A DNA stretch of 64,000 nt from Amycolatopsis thermoflava N1165 (GCF_000473265.1 NZ_KI421511.1:2515559-2579558), one strand, 5' to 3'. Positions 1 through 8,255 are shown, counted from the stretch's first letter. Numbers and translations are program-made. The notes: a model not told the origin generated them from the letters alone.

Positions 1-681
1 GTTGATCGACAGCGCGATGGCGCCCTCGGGCGGGGCGAACGCGGACACGGTCGCCATGGCGACCGCCCCGGCCAGGAACAGCACGCCGAAGAACCAGCGG
101 ACGCCAGTCATGACGCGGGCCGCCGCGCCGGTCTCGCGCAGGGCCTCCAGCGGGCGCACCTTGGCGGCGCGCCGGGACGCGGCGAGCACCCCGGCGATCG
201 CGACACCGAGCCCGATGCCCGCGGACACGCTGAGGATCCAGTCCTGCCAGCGCGGGGTGAACGCGGACGGGACGAAGCCGAGTTCGCGCAGCAGCCAGGT
301 CTGGACCCGCATCACCAGCAGGCCGAGCGGGACGCCGAAGGCGGTGCCGAGCACGCCCAGCAGCAGGGCCTCCGACAGCAGCAGTCGGCGGACCTGGCCG
401 CGGCCGCCGCCGACGAGCCGCAGCAGCGCCAGGTCGCGGCGGCGCTGGGCGACGGTGAAGGCGAAGGTGGAGCTGACGATGAACACCGCGAGGAACACCG
501 AGATGCCCAGGGTCAGGCCGAGCAGGGTGACCGCCTCGACGACCTCGCCGCCCGCGGTCGCGGCGGAGACGAGGATCAGCAGTGACGACTGGACGAGCGC
601 GACGCCGAGGCAGACGGTGAGGATGGCGCCGAGGAACAGCGGCCAGCGGTCGGTGAAGGTGTTCCAGGACAGTCGCAACAC
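1..681 (-). CDS. ABC transporter permease, FtsX/MacB type (3' part missing)
   Basis: The visible 227 residues are the N-terminal part of an FtsX-like permease; the reading frame runs off the left edge of the window. Reading from GTG at 681 the protein begins LRLSWNTFTDRWPLFLG, followed by a first membrane span, a second hydrophobic stretch (about residues 55-80) and a cytosolic loop ending in RRRDLALLRLVGG, which is the usual coupling segment of MacB/FtsX permeases. Two more spans follow before the edge. The GTG overlaps the stop of the upstream ATPase gene within TGACCGTG, so the two genes are translated as one unit. Substrate unknown; lipid, peptide or drug export is typical of the family. 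Confidence 0.85.
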   Translation of the reverse strand, partial: MLRLSWNTFTDRWPLFLGAILTVCLGVALVQSSLLILVSAATAGGEVVEAVTLLGLTLGISVFLAVFIVSSTFAFTVAQRRRDLALLRLVGGGRGQVRRLLLSEALLLGVLGTAFGVPLGLLVMRVQTWLLRELGFVPSAFTPRWQDWILSVSAGIGLGVAIAGVLAASRRAAKVRPLEALRETGAAARVMTGVRWFFGVLFLAGAVAMATVSAFAPPEGAIALSIN

Positions 682-683
682 GG

Positions 684-1454
684 TCAGGCCTCCAGCCGGG
701 CGAGGCGGTCCGCGACCTCACGGGCGGTCGGGGTGACGGCGTGGTCGACGACGCGGCCGTCGCGGAGGAACACCACGGAGTCGGCGCTGGCGGCGGCGGA
801 CGGGTCGTGGGTGACCATGACGATGCTCTGGCCCGCGGTGACGAGGTCCCGCAGCAGGCCGAGGACCTTGCGGGCCGCGGTGGAGTCGAGGGCGCCGGTG
901 GGTTCGTCGGCGAAGAGGACGCGCGGGCGGGTGACCATGGCCCTGGCGATCGCGACGCGCTGCTGCTGGCCGCCGGACAGTTCGCGGGGCCGGTGCCGGC
1001 GGCGGTCGTCGAGCCCGACGGCGGCGAGCACCGCGCGAACGTCCTTCGTGGACGGCCGGGTGCCGGCGAGCCGGAGTGGGAGCGCGACGTTCTGCTCCGC
1101 GGTGAGCGAGCCGATGAGGTTGAAGCTCTGGAAGACGAAGCCGATCTCGCTGCGGCGCAGCGCGGTGAGGTGGGCGTCGTCGGCGGTGGTGATGTCCTCA
1201 CCGCCGAGGAACACCTGCCCGGTGGTGACGCGTTCCAGGCCGGCGGCGCAGTGCAGGAGGGTCGACTTGCCGGAGCCGGAGGGCCCCATGACGGCGGTCC
1301 AGGACCCGGCGGGGAAGGCGACGCTGACCCCGTCGAGCGCGCGGACCTCGTGCTGGCCCGCGGCGTAGGTGCGGGAAACGGCCCGAAGCTCGACGGCGGG
1401 CTGCCCGTGCGGCCGATGCCTGCCGGCGACGGCGGTTTCCAGAGGCGTTGTCAT
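684..1454 (-). CDS. ABC transporter ATP-binding protein, MacB/LolD type
   Basis: A 256-residue nucleotide-binding subunit. It has a Walker A motif GPSGSGKST (about residue 57), a Q-loop in FVFQSFNLIGSLT, the ABC signature LSGGQQQR, a Walker B RVLFADEPTGALD and the switch histidine in VMVTHDP. The LTAEQNVALPLRLAG and EPTGALD signatures are those of the MacB/LolD/FtsE-like group that work with FtsX-fold permeases, which matches the permease gene immediately downstream. The start is ATG at 1454. Likely partner: the permease at the left edge. Substrate cannot be told from the sequence. Confidence 0.93.
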   Translation of the reverse strand: MTTPLETAVAGRHRPHGQPAVELRAVSRTYAAGQHEVRALDGVSVAFPAGSWTAVMGPSGSGKSTLLHCAAGLERVTTGQVFLGGEDITTADDAHLTALRRSEIGFVFQSFNLIGSLTAEQNVALPLRLAGTRPSTKDVRAVLAAVGLDDRRRHRPRELSGGQQQRVAIARAMVTRPRVLFADEPTGALDSTAARKVLGLLRDLVTAGQSIVMVTHDPSAAASADSVVFLRDGRVVDHAVTPTAREVADRLARLEA

Positions 1455-1955
1455 GGGTTAGATCCCATCGCGGATCGGGGCGCCGGTCAGCGGTGCCGGC
1501 CACCGAATCCCCGGTGGGGCTGGCCCTACCCCTCGGCGGGCGCGGATTCCCTGGGACACACCCCGCGAAGCGGAACGGTATGCGCGACGACCGCCGCGGG
1601 CAGCCCCGCGCAGCGGGGCATCACCGCCGGCCACGCGGACGCGCCGCCTCCCGCACTCAAGCCCCGCGCAGCGGGGCATCACCGCCGGCCGCACCACCTC
1701 CCGGCAGCCCGCACAGCGGGGCCGCCACGCACCGCACCAGCCCCGAGCGGGCCCACCAACCGGTCCACCTCCGCCCCGCGAAGCGGGGGTGAACCGGCCG
1801 CCCAGCCGCACCCCTCCCGGTTGTCCCGCCCAGCGGGGCCCCTACCGGCCGCAGGCACCCTTAAAGTGGGGCGTACCGGCCGCACCGCCCGCCGCTACCG
1901 GGCTCAGCCCCCGCGCAGCAGGCACCCCCGCTACCCGCGGCCGCGCGACCAGCGA
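1455..1955. other. Intergenic region with a cluster of GC hairpins, no gene
   Basis: About 500 bases between the exporter ATPase start and the end of the UspA gene. I see no convincing coding frame on either strand. The right three quarters are filled with short palindromes (see the repeat entry). Promoters for the ABC operon presumably lie next to 1454 but no clear -10/-35 pair stands out. Confidence 0.6.
1558..1925. repeat. Cluster of about nine degenerate GC-hairpin repeats
   Basis: The consensus is CCCCGCGNAGCGGGG, a 7-bp stem with a 3-base loop in the best copies, followed about 5-10 bases later by ACCGGCCGC or similar. Two copies, at 1602-1632 and 1660-1690, are identical over 31 bases. 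Degenerate copies begin near 1561, 1708, 1741, 1774, 1825, 1858 and 1908. Start-to-start distances are irregular (33 to 58 bases). Some copies resemble type I-E CRISPR repeats in their hairpin, but the irregular spacing argues against an array. Function unknown; each copy could fold in RNA. Confidence 0.6.
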
Positions 1956-2810
1956 TCAAGCAGCTTGCGGCCGCACCACCAGCACCGGGCAGTCGGCGTG
2001 GTGGATGAGCGCCTGGCTCGTCGACCCGAGCACCAGCCCCCGGAACCCGCCCCGGCCGCGGCTGCCCACGACGACCAGCTGCGCGTCGCGGCTGCGGGCC
2101 AGCAGCTCGTCCCGCGGGCGGTCCCGCACCACGACCCGCTCCACGCGCACGTCCGGGTAGCGCTCCTGCCTGCCCGCCAAGCGTTCGGCCAGCAGGCGCC
2201 GCTGTTCGCGCTCCACCTCGGCCCAGTCGAGGTCCGCGGCGGGCAGGGGGACGCCGTAGTCGGCGTCGCTCCAGGCGTGGACCGCCACCAGCGGCACTTC
2301 CCGCCACGCGGCCTCGTCGAACGCCACGTTCAGCGCTTCCTCGCTGGTCGGGCTGCCGTCGACGCCCACGACGACCGGGCCGGCGGCGCCCGGGCGACCA
2401 CGCACCACCGCGACCGGGCACGACGCGTGCGCGCTGACCGACACGGCCGTCGACCCGGCCAGCATCCCGGTGAACCCGCCCCGCCCGGACGAGCCGAGCA
2501 CGACCATCCGCGCCGTCCGGGAGCACTCCAGCAGCAGCGGCACCGCCGGCTCCAGCGGCATCTCCGTCGACACGGTCACCTCGCCCGCCACGGCCGCCGC
2601 GTCCGCGAGCAGCTGCTGCCCGGCGCGCTGCAGCTCGTCGAAGAAGCTCTGCGGCACCGGCAGCCCGCCGTCGAACCGGCCACCGGTGACGTCGGCCGCG
2701 TAGACCAGCCGCAGCGCCAGCTTCCGCAGCGCCGCCTCGCCCGCCGCCCATCGGACGGCGTCCAGCGCCGCCGCCGAACCGTCCACCCCGACCACGATCT
2801 CGTCCGCCAT
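1956..2810 (-). CDS. Universal stress protein with two UspA domains
   Basis: A 284-residue cytosolic protein made of tandem UspA domains. Both halves start with a VVGVDGS strand and both keep the ATP-binding loop: GSSGRGGFTGMLAGST in the first domain (about residues 110-125) and GSRGRGGFRGLVLGST in the second. Such ATP-binding Usp proteins help actinobacteria survive hypoxia and starvation; the exact role here is unknown. The start is ATG at 2810, giving MADEIVVGVDGS with no extension. It is a single gene, divergent from the oxidoreductase at 2868, with only 57 bases between them, so the two promoters must overlap. Confidence 0.93.
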   Translation of the reverse strand: MADEIVVGVDGSAAALDAVRWAAGEAALRKLALRLVYAADVTGGRFDGGLPVPQSFFDELQRAGQQLLADAAAVAGEVTVSTEMPLEPAVPLLLECSRTARMVVLGSSGRGGFTGMLAGSTAVSVSAHASCPVAVVRGRPGAAGPVVVGVDGSPTSEEALNVAFDEAAWREVPLVAVHAWSDADYGVPLPAADLDWAEVEREQRRLLAERLAGRQERYPDVRVERVVVRDRPRDELLARSRDAQLVVVGSRGRGGFRGLVLGSTSQALIHHADCPVLVVRPQAA

Positions 2811-2867
2811 GCCGCCCACGCTACTCACGCTTGACCTCCAGCGCGGTGGAGGTTGCAGCCTGGCCAC

Positions 2868-3806
2868 ATGCGCGTGATCGAGGCGGTGCGGTTCGGCGGC
2901 CCCGAAGTGCTGCGGGTGAAGGCGGTGCCGGACCCGCACCCGGGGCCGGGGCAGGTCGTGGTCGAGGTGAAGGTGGCCGGCGTGCTGTGGATCGACACGG
3001 CGATCCGCCGCGGCGAGGCCGGGCACCTGTTCGGGGTGACGCCGCCGTACGTGCCCGGCGCGGGGGTAGCCGGGCAGGTCACGGAGATCGGCGCGGGGGC
3101 GGACCCGTCGTGGTGCGGCGCGTGGGTGCTGGCCGACGTCGACGGCGCGTACGCCGAACAGGTGCTGGCCACGCCCGAGCAGCTGATCCGCGTCCCGCCC
3201 GGTGTGGGGTTGCGGGAGGCGGTGGCGTTGCTGCACGACGGATCCACCGCGCTGGCGGTGTTCGAGCGGGCCGCGGTGCGGCGAGGTGAGCGGGTGCTGG
3301 TGCAGCCGGCCGCGGGCGGGCTCGGCACCTTGCTGGTGCAGCTCGCGCACGTGGCGGGGGCGCACGTGACCGGCGCGGCGCGGGGCGCGGAGAAGCTGGA
3401 GATGGTGCGCGCGCTGGGCGCGGACGCGGTGGCCGACTACAGCGAGCCCGGCTGGACCGACCAGGTGGGACCGGTGGACGTGGCGTTCGACGGAGTCGGC
3501 GGCGACCTGGGCCGGGCCGCGGCCAAGCTGGTCGTCACGGGCGGGCGGTACTCGAACTACGGGTGGGCCGGCGGCGCGCCGGTCGCGGTGGACGAGGTGC
3601 GGCGGGAGGTGACTGCCTACGGCCTGGAGCAGCTGCGGGAGTACGAGCCCGGCCGCCGCGCCCGCATCGAACGGATGCTGCGCCTGGCCGCCCGCGGCAC
3701 GGTGCACACGGTCATCGGGCAGACCTTCCCGCTGAGTCGCGCCGCGGACGCGCACCGCGCGCTGGAGTCCCGCTGCGGCAAGGGGAAGACGCTGCTGGTG
3801 ATCTAG
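2868..3806 (+). CDS. Zinc-independent MDR oxidoreductase, quinone-oxidoreductase-like
   Basis: About 312 residues of the medium-chain dehydrogenase/reductase superfamily. It begins MRVIEAVRFGGPE, the typical entry of quinone oxidoreductase (QOR) proteins. The NADP-binding Rossmann motif is the QOR variant AAGGLGTLLVQLA (about residues 147-159). The cysteine ligands of catalytic and structural zinc are absent, so a zinc-free NADPH:quinone or enone reductase is likely. ATG at 2868 was chosen; GTG at 2874 and TTG at 2853 are alternatives, with GGAGG at 2848-2852. The 3' end overlaps the convergent DMT transporter by 95 bases. Confidence 0.88.
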   Translation: MRVIEAVRFGGPEVLRVKAVPDPHPGPGQVVVEVKVAGVLWIDTAIRRGEAGHLFGVTPPYVPGAGVAGQVTEIGAGADPSWCGAWVLADVDGAYAEQVLATPEQLIRVPPGVGLREAVALLHDGSTALAVFERAAVRRGERVLVQPAAGGLGTLLVQLAHVAGAHVTGAARGAEKLEMVRALGADAVADYSEPGWTDQVGPVDVAFDGVGGDLGRAAAKLVVTGGRYSNYGWAGGAPVAVDEVRREVTAYGLEQLREYEPGRRARIERMLRLAARGTVHTVIGQTFPLSRAADAHRALESRCGKGKTLLVI

Positions 3807-4629
3807 TCGCCAGTACCGCGCCGGCCAGCACCAGGGCGCAGCCGAGCAGCTGCGGTGGCGACAGCCGTTCCCCCAGCACCACCGCGCCCAGCACGACCGC
3901 GCCCACCGGCGTGAGCAGGAGCAGCACCGCCCCGACCGCACTCGGCAGCCGCGGCGTGTTCGTCGCGACCAGGAGCCAGCCGACGACCTGCCCGCACACC
4001 GCGACGACCACCAGCCAGCCGACCGCGGCCCACCCCGGCGTCAGGTCCAGCCCGTAGCAGAGGAACCCGGCAGCCAGCGACACGACCGCGGCGGAAGCGG
4101 TGACGACCAGGTATGCCCGCCGGGTCCGCCCGTCCTGCCCGCCGCGGCGCAGCAGGTGCAGGAAGCCCGAGTAGCACAGAGCGGCCAGCGACGCGTGGAT
4201 CGTCCCGGCCAGCGACGCCGGCCCGCCGGTCACGCCCGCGGCGAGCACCACCCCCGGCAGCACCAGCGCGACCGCCGCGAAGTAGCGGCGGGACACCGGC
4301 TCCCGGTCGGCCACCCACGCGATCACCGGCACGAGCACCACCTGCAGGTTGACCAGCACCGTGGACAGGCCGGCCCCGATCTCGCCGATCGCCTGTGTCC
4401 ACAGCAGACTGTCCCCGGCGAACAACGCGCCCGCCAGGACCGCGCGCACCCGTTCGGCTCGCTCGAGCGCGCCACCGTGTTCGCCGCGGGCGAGCACCGC
4501 CAGCGGAGCGAGCGCGAACAGGCACCGGTAGAACGAGGCGGTGCCCGGCGCCGTCCCGGACAGCTCGATGAGCACGGCCGACGCGGAGACGGCAAGCGCC
4601 CCCGTCGCGACACCCCAGGCAGGTCGCAT
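3712..4629 (-). CDS. EamA/DMT-family transporter
   Basis: A 305-residue membrane protein with about ten predicted spans in two EamA-like halves. It begins MRPAWGVATGALAVSASAVLIELSG; the second half ends with GAVVLGERLSPPQLLGCALVLAGAVLA, the characteristic end of EamA repeat 2. Members export amino acids, metabolites or drugs; the substrate is unknown. After the last span a hydrophilic, Arg/Ser/Pro-rich tail of about 30 residues is encoded antisense to the end of the MDR oxidoreductase gene, so the two genes overlap by 95 bases. Divergent from the CGNR protein gene with a palindrome in between, so co-regulation is plausible. Confidence 0.88.
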   Translation of the reverse strand: MRPAWGVATGALAVSASAVLIELSGTAPGTASFYRCLFALAPLAVLARGEHGGALERAERVRAVLAGALFAGDSLLWTQAIGEIGAGLSTVLVNLQVVLVPVIAWVADREPVSRRYFAAVALVLPGVVLAAGVTGGPASLAGTIHASLAALCYSGFLHLLRRGGQDGRTRRAYLVVTASAAVVSLAAGFLCYGLDLTPGWAAVGWLVVVAVCGQVVGWLLVATNTPRLPSAVGAVLLLLTPVGAVVLGAVVLGERLSPPQLLGCALVLAGAVLATRSPAASSPCRSGTPARGARPRRDSAGRSAR

Positions 4630-4651
4630 ACCCCTCGGCTACCCGTAGACC

Positions 4652-4670
4652 TAACAGTCAAACACTGTTA
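4652..4670. promoter_or_regulatory. Operator-like palindrome between DMT exporter and CGNR gene
   Basis: TAACAGT-CAAAC-ACTGTTA is a perfect inverted repeat of 7-base arms with a 5-base spacer. It lies in the 51-base gap between two divergent start codons (4629 and 4681), 10 bases before the ATG of the CGNR gene. It is AT-rich in a GC-rich background. A site of this kind would suit a dimeric repressor, most simply the CGNR protein itself (inference). Confidence 0.6.
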
Positions 4671-4680
4671 TGCTCATTAG

Positions 4681-5208
4681 ATGTTCGTCGGCGGTCATGT
4701 GGCGCTCGACCTGGTCAACACGGTCGCGTGGCGCCTGGACCCGGCGCGACGCGAGGAGCGGCTGCCGGACGACGACGCGTTGCGGCGGTGGGCCGAGGCT
4801 GCGGGGTTCACCGTGGTCCCGGACGGTGGCGTGGCCGAGGTGCGCGAGCTCCGCGAGGCGGCCCACCGGGTGCTGGAGCCGCTGGCGACCGGCGCGGACC
4901 CGGGGGACGTCGAACCGTTGCGTCGCCTGATCGTGGGTGCGCTGGCTCGGGCGGAGGTCGCGTCGGTGGTGCCGCTGGAGTGGCGGATCCCGGTCCACGG
5001 CACCCGGGACCTGCGCGACGCGCTGGCGCTGGAGACGTGGCGGCTGCTGCAGTTCGAGGACCTGACCCGGCTGCGCCGCTGCGCCGACGACGGTTGCGGC
5101 TGGCTCTTCCTGGACCGCAGCCGCAACGGCTCCCGCCGCTGGTGCAGCTCCGCCGACTGCGGCAACCGCGAGCGCGCCCGCCGCCACTACCACCGCGCCC
5201 GGCGCTGA
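4681..5208 (+). CDS. CGNR zinc-finger protein (ABATE domain)
   Basis: A 175-residue protein beginning MFVGGHVALDLVNTVAWR, the usual start of the ABATE domain, a putative stress-sensing module. The last 45 residues contain the zinc finger: CADDGC, then CSSADCGNRERARRHY with the defining CGNR signature. The family is thought to act in transcription regulation, and many members are annotated as regulators. The gene has little room for a leader: an inverted repeat sits directly upstream and the neighbouring divergent gene is a small-molecule exporter, so a repressor-exporter pair is a reasonable guess. Confidence 0.9.
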   Translation: MFVGGHVALDLVNTVAWRLDPARREERLPDDDALRRWAEAAGFTVVPDGGVAEVRELREAAHRVLEPLATGADPGDVEPLRRLIVGALARAEVASVVPLEWRIPVHGTRDLRDALALETWRLLQFEDLTRLRRCADDGCGWLFLDRSRNGSRRWCSSADCGNRERARRHYHRARR

Positions 5209-5601
5209 CAAGCCACGCGCGATTCCCACACTCGCGCACGACCCGGCAGCGCCGGGCGATCCGCCCGCCACAGCCGGCGCCGCAGGTGCGGCCCCAACCG
5301 ACCCCACGCGCACTCCCCAAGCCCGGCAGAATCAGACCGGCCACCCCACCGCGAGCCCCACGCAGTCGTGCGCGGACCCGCAAGGTCAGACCCGCGCCCC
5401 CGCACCCGGCACCACGGCACCCGGCACCACGGCACCCGGCCCCGCGCACTTGCCCAACCCGACAAGGCCAGACCACCCACCCACCACATCGGCACCTCAG
5501 GCACCACGCGCGCCGCACATCCAGCCCGCGCCCTTGCCCGCCGCGCCGGCAGAGTCAGCCGCTCCGCCCATCCCCGAAACCGCCGACCCCGGGGCGATGC
5601 G
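5209..5601. other. Gene-free intergenic region, C/A-rich with a short tandem repeat
   Basis: About 390 bases between the convergent CGNR and dinB genes. Base composition is skewed to C and A on the plus strand, and open frames here are low-complexity Pro/Ala/Arg strings that I do not regard as genes. At 5403-5440 the 15-base unit CACCCGGCACCACGG is repeated two and a half times. A small hairpin CCGGCAGCGCCGG lies near 5242. No convincing terminator with a T run is seen. Confidence 0.6.
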
Positions 5602-6636
5602 TCACTCGTCGCGGTTGAACTCGGCTCGCACGCCCAGCAGGCGCACCGGGCGGGTCCACTCGAAACGGTCCAACAGGGACAGTGCCGCGCGCTCGATCTC
5701 CGCCCGGTCGCTCGTCGGCGCGGGCAGGGTCAGGCTGCGGGTGTAGGTGAGGAACGGCTTGAACCGCACCTTCACCCCGATCCGCACCGCGGGGCGCCCC
5801 TCGGCCAGCACGTCCTCCGCGACCCGCGCCGCCAGGGCCGACACCTGCGCATCCACCGAAGCGCGGTCGTCCAGATCCGTCTGGAACGTCGTCTCCCGGC
5901 TCCGTGACCGGGCCAGGTACGGCGTCGCGGTCACCTCGGTGTCCCCGGCCCCCTGGGCGAGCAGCCGGTACCACGGGCCCATCGTCGGCCCGAAGCGCGC
6001 CGCCAGGTCGTCCGGGTCGGCCGTGCCGAGGTCCCGCACGGTGGTCAGCCCGGCGTCCGCCAGCTTCTTCGCCGTCTTGCGGCCGATCCCCCACAGCGCG
6101 TCGGTCGGGCGGTCGGCCATCACCGCGACCCAGTTCGCCCGTGTCAGCCGGTAGATCCCGCCCGGCTTCGCGAACCCGGTCGCGATCTTGGCTCGCACCT
6201 TGTTGTCCCCGATCCCGACCGCGCACGACATCCCGGTCTCCGCGGCCACCCGCGCCCGGATGTCCGCGGCCAGCGCCTCCGGGTCCGTCACCCGCGCGCC
6301 GACGAACGCCTCGTCCCACCCGATCACCTCGACGACCACCGGGAAGCTCCGCAGCGTCGCCATCACCCGCTCCGAGACCTCTTCGTAGGCCTCCTTGTCG
6401 ACCGGCAGGAAGACCGCGTCCGGGCACCGCTTCGCCGCCGTCCGCAACGGCATGCCCGACTGGATCCCGAACTCGCGCGCCTCGTACGACGCCGTGGCCA
6501 CGACCGCCCGCTCGGAAGGGTCCCCGTTCCCGCCGACCACGACCGGTTTCCCGCGCAGCTCGGGGTGCCGGGCGACCTCGACCGCCGCGATGAACTGGTC
6601 CAGGTCCACGTGCAGGACCCAGTCGTCCGCAGACAC
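5602..6636 (-). CDS. dinB: Y-family DNA polymerase, DinB2-like
   Basis: A 344-residue translesion polymerase. The N-terminal motif is HVDLDQFIAAVE (residues 9-20), followed by GNGDPSERAVVATASYEAREFGI and the second metal motif GWDEAFVG; helix-hairpin-helix residues GIGRKTAKKLADAGL and a little-finger domain follow. In E. coli DinB the residue after DxDxF is a second Phe, the steric gate that blocks ribonucleotides; here it is Ile16. The GWDEA motif and the D-L-D-Q-F run match the mycobacterial DinB2 branch, which also lacks the aromatic gate. No clamp-binding motif is obvious at the C terminus (GVRAEFNRDE). GTG start at 6636, 10 bases after the AtuA-partner stop, so probably the last gene of that operon. 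Confidence 0.92.
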   Translation of the reverse strand: MSADDWVLHVDLDQFIAAVEVARHPELRGKPVVVGGNGDPSERAVVATASYEAREFGIQSGMPLRTAAKRCPDAVFLPVDKEAYEEVSERVMATLRSFPVVVEVIGWDEAFVGARVTDPEALAADIRARVAAETGMSCAVGIGDNKVRAKIATGFAKPGGIYRLTRANWVAVMADRPTDALWGIGRKTAKKLADAGLTTVRDLGTADPDDLAARFGPTMGPWYRLLAQGAGDTEVTATPYLARSRSRETTFQTDLDDRASVDAQVSALAARVAEDVLAEGRPAVRIGVKVRFKPFLTYTRSLTLPAPTSDRAEIERAALSLLDRFEWTRPVRLLGVRAEFNRDE

Positions 6637-6646
6637 GCCACCCAGG

Positions 6647-6955
6647 CTAGCCGGACAGCTCGATCTCCATCGCCAGCAGACGCGAACTCAGCCCCTTGCC
6701 GTGGGTGTCCAGTGCGAGCGACGTGGTGACCCCGCCGTCGAGCGCCTGACGGCACCGGAACTGCAGCGCGCACAGCTTCGGCAGCACGTAGCGCACCACC
6801 TCGCCGCGCACCTGACCAGCGAGGTGTTCGCGCACCCGCTCCGCCGTGACCTCGCGCTCCAGGTCCGCGAAATGCCGGTCGTCGAAGGGGAACAGCGACA
6901 GGATCGACGTGTCGCCCTTGTCGCCGGCGCGGCAGTGCGCGACCTCGTGCAACAT
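6647..6955 (-). CDS. Small AtuA C-terminal-domain protein (partner of AtuA-like protein)
   Basis: About 102 residues, beginning MLHEVAHCRAGDKGDTSILSL. The early HCRAGDKG motif and the ending GKGLSSRLLAMEI are typical of the short domain that follows AtuA/DUF1446 in single-chain homologues. Here it is a separate gene whose ATG overlaps the stop of the larger subunit in TGATG (6953-6957), which indicates translational coupling and a 1:1 complex. Its biochemical role is unknown. Confidence 0.85.
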   Translation of the reverse strand: MLHEVAHCRAGDKGDTSILSLFPFDDRHFADLEREVTAERVREHLAGQVRGEVVRYVLPKLCALQFRCRQALDGGVTTSLALDTHGKGLSSRLLAMEIELSG

Positions 6956-8247
6956 CACCCGCACGCATGCCCCCCGATCACGGTCACCGCCGGCTCGACC
7001 CGGTCGCGGTCGATCAGCGTGGACACGATCCCGATCACCTCCGTCACGGCCGTCCGGACGCCTCCGCCCCCGGCAGGCCCGTTCGTGTAGAGCGCCTCCA
7101 CCTCGTGGCACACGACCTCGGCCGCCGCCCGGTCCGCCGCCGACGCGGCGATCCGCAGCCGGCACTCCGGCGACCCCTCCGCGCCCAGCACGTCGGCCCG
7201 CACCCGGGTGCCCGCGAGCCGCCGCAGGACCACCTCACCGGCCAGTTCGGCGCGGGCCCGGGCGCCCGGTCCGGCGTAGGAAATCCCGGCTTCGGCCCGC
7301 CACCCGGCGCGGTAGCCGACGCTGACCTTGAACTTCTCCGGCCGCGCCCGCCCGACCGCGCCACGCACCGCCACCCGGTCCGGCCCGGTCTCGGCGACGG
7401 TCACCTCACGCAGGTCGAGCGTGACGTCCGGGGTCAGGTAGGCCGTCGGGTCGGTGACCTCGTACAGCAGTTGCTCCCGCACCGTCGCGCGGGAGACCAG
7501 ACCGCCGGTGCCGGGCAGCTTCGACACCTCCACGTCACCGTCAGCGGTCACGTCGGCGTACGGGAACCCCAGCTCGGCCAGTCCGGGCACGTCCTTGCGG
7601 CCGGGGTCGGCGAAGTACCCGCCGGTGAGCTGCCCGGCGCACTCGAGCAGGTGCCCGGCCACGGTCCCGGCGGCCATCGCCGAGGCGTCGCGCAGGTCCC
7701 ACCCGAGCCGCTGGGCCAGTGGCGCGGTGAACAACGAGGGATCGGCGACGCGGCCGGTGAGCACCACGTGCGCACCGGTCTCCAGCGCCGGCATGATCTG
7801 CTCCGCGCCGAGGTAGGCGTTGGCGGACACCAGTTCCCCGTGCGCGGCCAGCGGCCGCCCGGTCTCCAGGGCCGGTGCGGACGGGTCGATCCGGTCGAGC
7901 ACGTCGTCGCCGGTCACGACCGCGACGGTCAGCCCGAGGCCGAGGCGCCCGGCCAGGTCCGCCGTCACCCGGCCGGCGGCGAGCGGGTTCGCCGCGCCCA
8001 TGTTGGTGATCACCCGCACGCCCCGCGCGGCGCAGAGCGGCAGCAGCCGTTCGAACCGGGCGACCAGCCGCGGGTCGTACCCCGCCGTCGGGTCGGCCAG
8101 CCTGCGCTGCTGGCCGAGCGCGATCGTGCGCTCCGCCAGGCATTCCAGCACCAGGTCGTCGAGTTCCCCGTCGCGGGCGAGCGCTTCCGCGGGCTCGAAC
8201 CGGTCCCCCGCGAAGCCGGCCCCCCCGCCGATCCGTACGCAGTCCAT
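6955..8247 (-). CDS. AtuA/DUF1446-family protein (large part)
   Basis: A 430-residue cytosolic protein of the acyclic-terpene-utilisation AtuA family. It begins MDCVRIGGGAGFAGDR and contains the conserved NMGAANPLAAG segment (about residue 86), VLTGRVADPSLFTAP and HLLECAGQLTGGYFADPG. AtuA is required for citronellol/geraniol growth in Pseudomonas, but family members occur with many substrates and no reaction is established. The gene lies 8 bases after the CitMHS transporter and overlaps its small partner, so it probably processes a carboxylate brought in by that transporter (inference). Confidence 0.88.
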   Translation of the reverse strand: MDCVRIGGGAGFAGDRFEPAEALARDGELDDLVLECLAERTIALGQQRRLADPTAGYDPRLVARFERLLPLCAARGVRVITNMGAANPLAAGRVTADLAGRLGLGLTVAVVTGDDVLDRIDPSAPALETGRPLAAHGELVSANAYLGAEQIMPALETGAHVVLTGRVADPSLFTAPLAQRLGWDLRDASAMAAGTVAGHLLECAGQLTGGYFADPGRKDVPGLAELGFPYADVTADGDVEVSKLPGTGGLVSRATVREQLLYEVTDPTAYLTPDVTLDLREVTVAETGPDRVAVRGAVGRARPEKFKVSVGYRAGWRAEAGISYAGPGARARAELAGEVVLRRLAGTRVRADVLGAEGSPECRLRIAASAADRAAAEVVCHEVEALYTNGPAGGGGVRTAVTEVIGIVSTLIDRDRVEPAVTVIGGHACG

Positions 8248-8255
8248 GCTCTCCC

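Noticed and set aside
1558..1925. Possible type I-E CRISPR array
   Set aside because: Copies resemble I-E repeats in their GC hairpin, but only two are identical, spacing varies from 33 to 58 bases, and no cas gene is nearby.
3803..4525. Alternative minus-strand frame of 240 codons
   Set aside because: It overlaps the DMT transporter in another frame and is Arg/Gly-rich without membrane spans.
5403..5440. 15-base tandem repeat as a regulatory array
   Set aside because: Only two and a half copies in a low-complexity intergenic region; most likely slippage.
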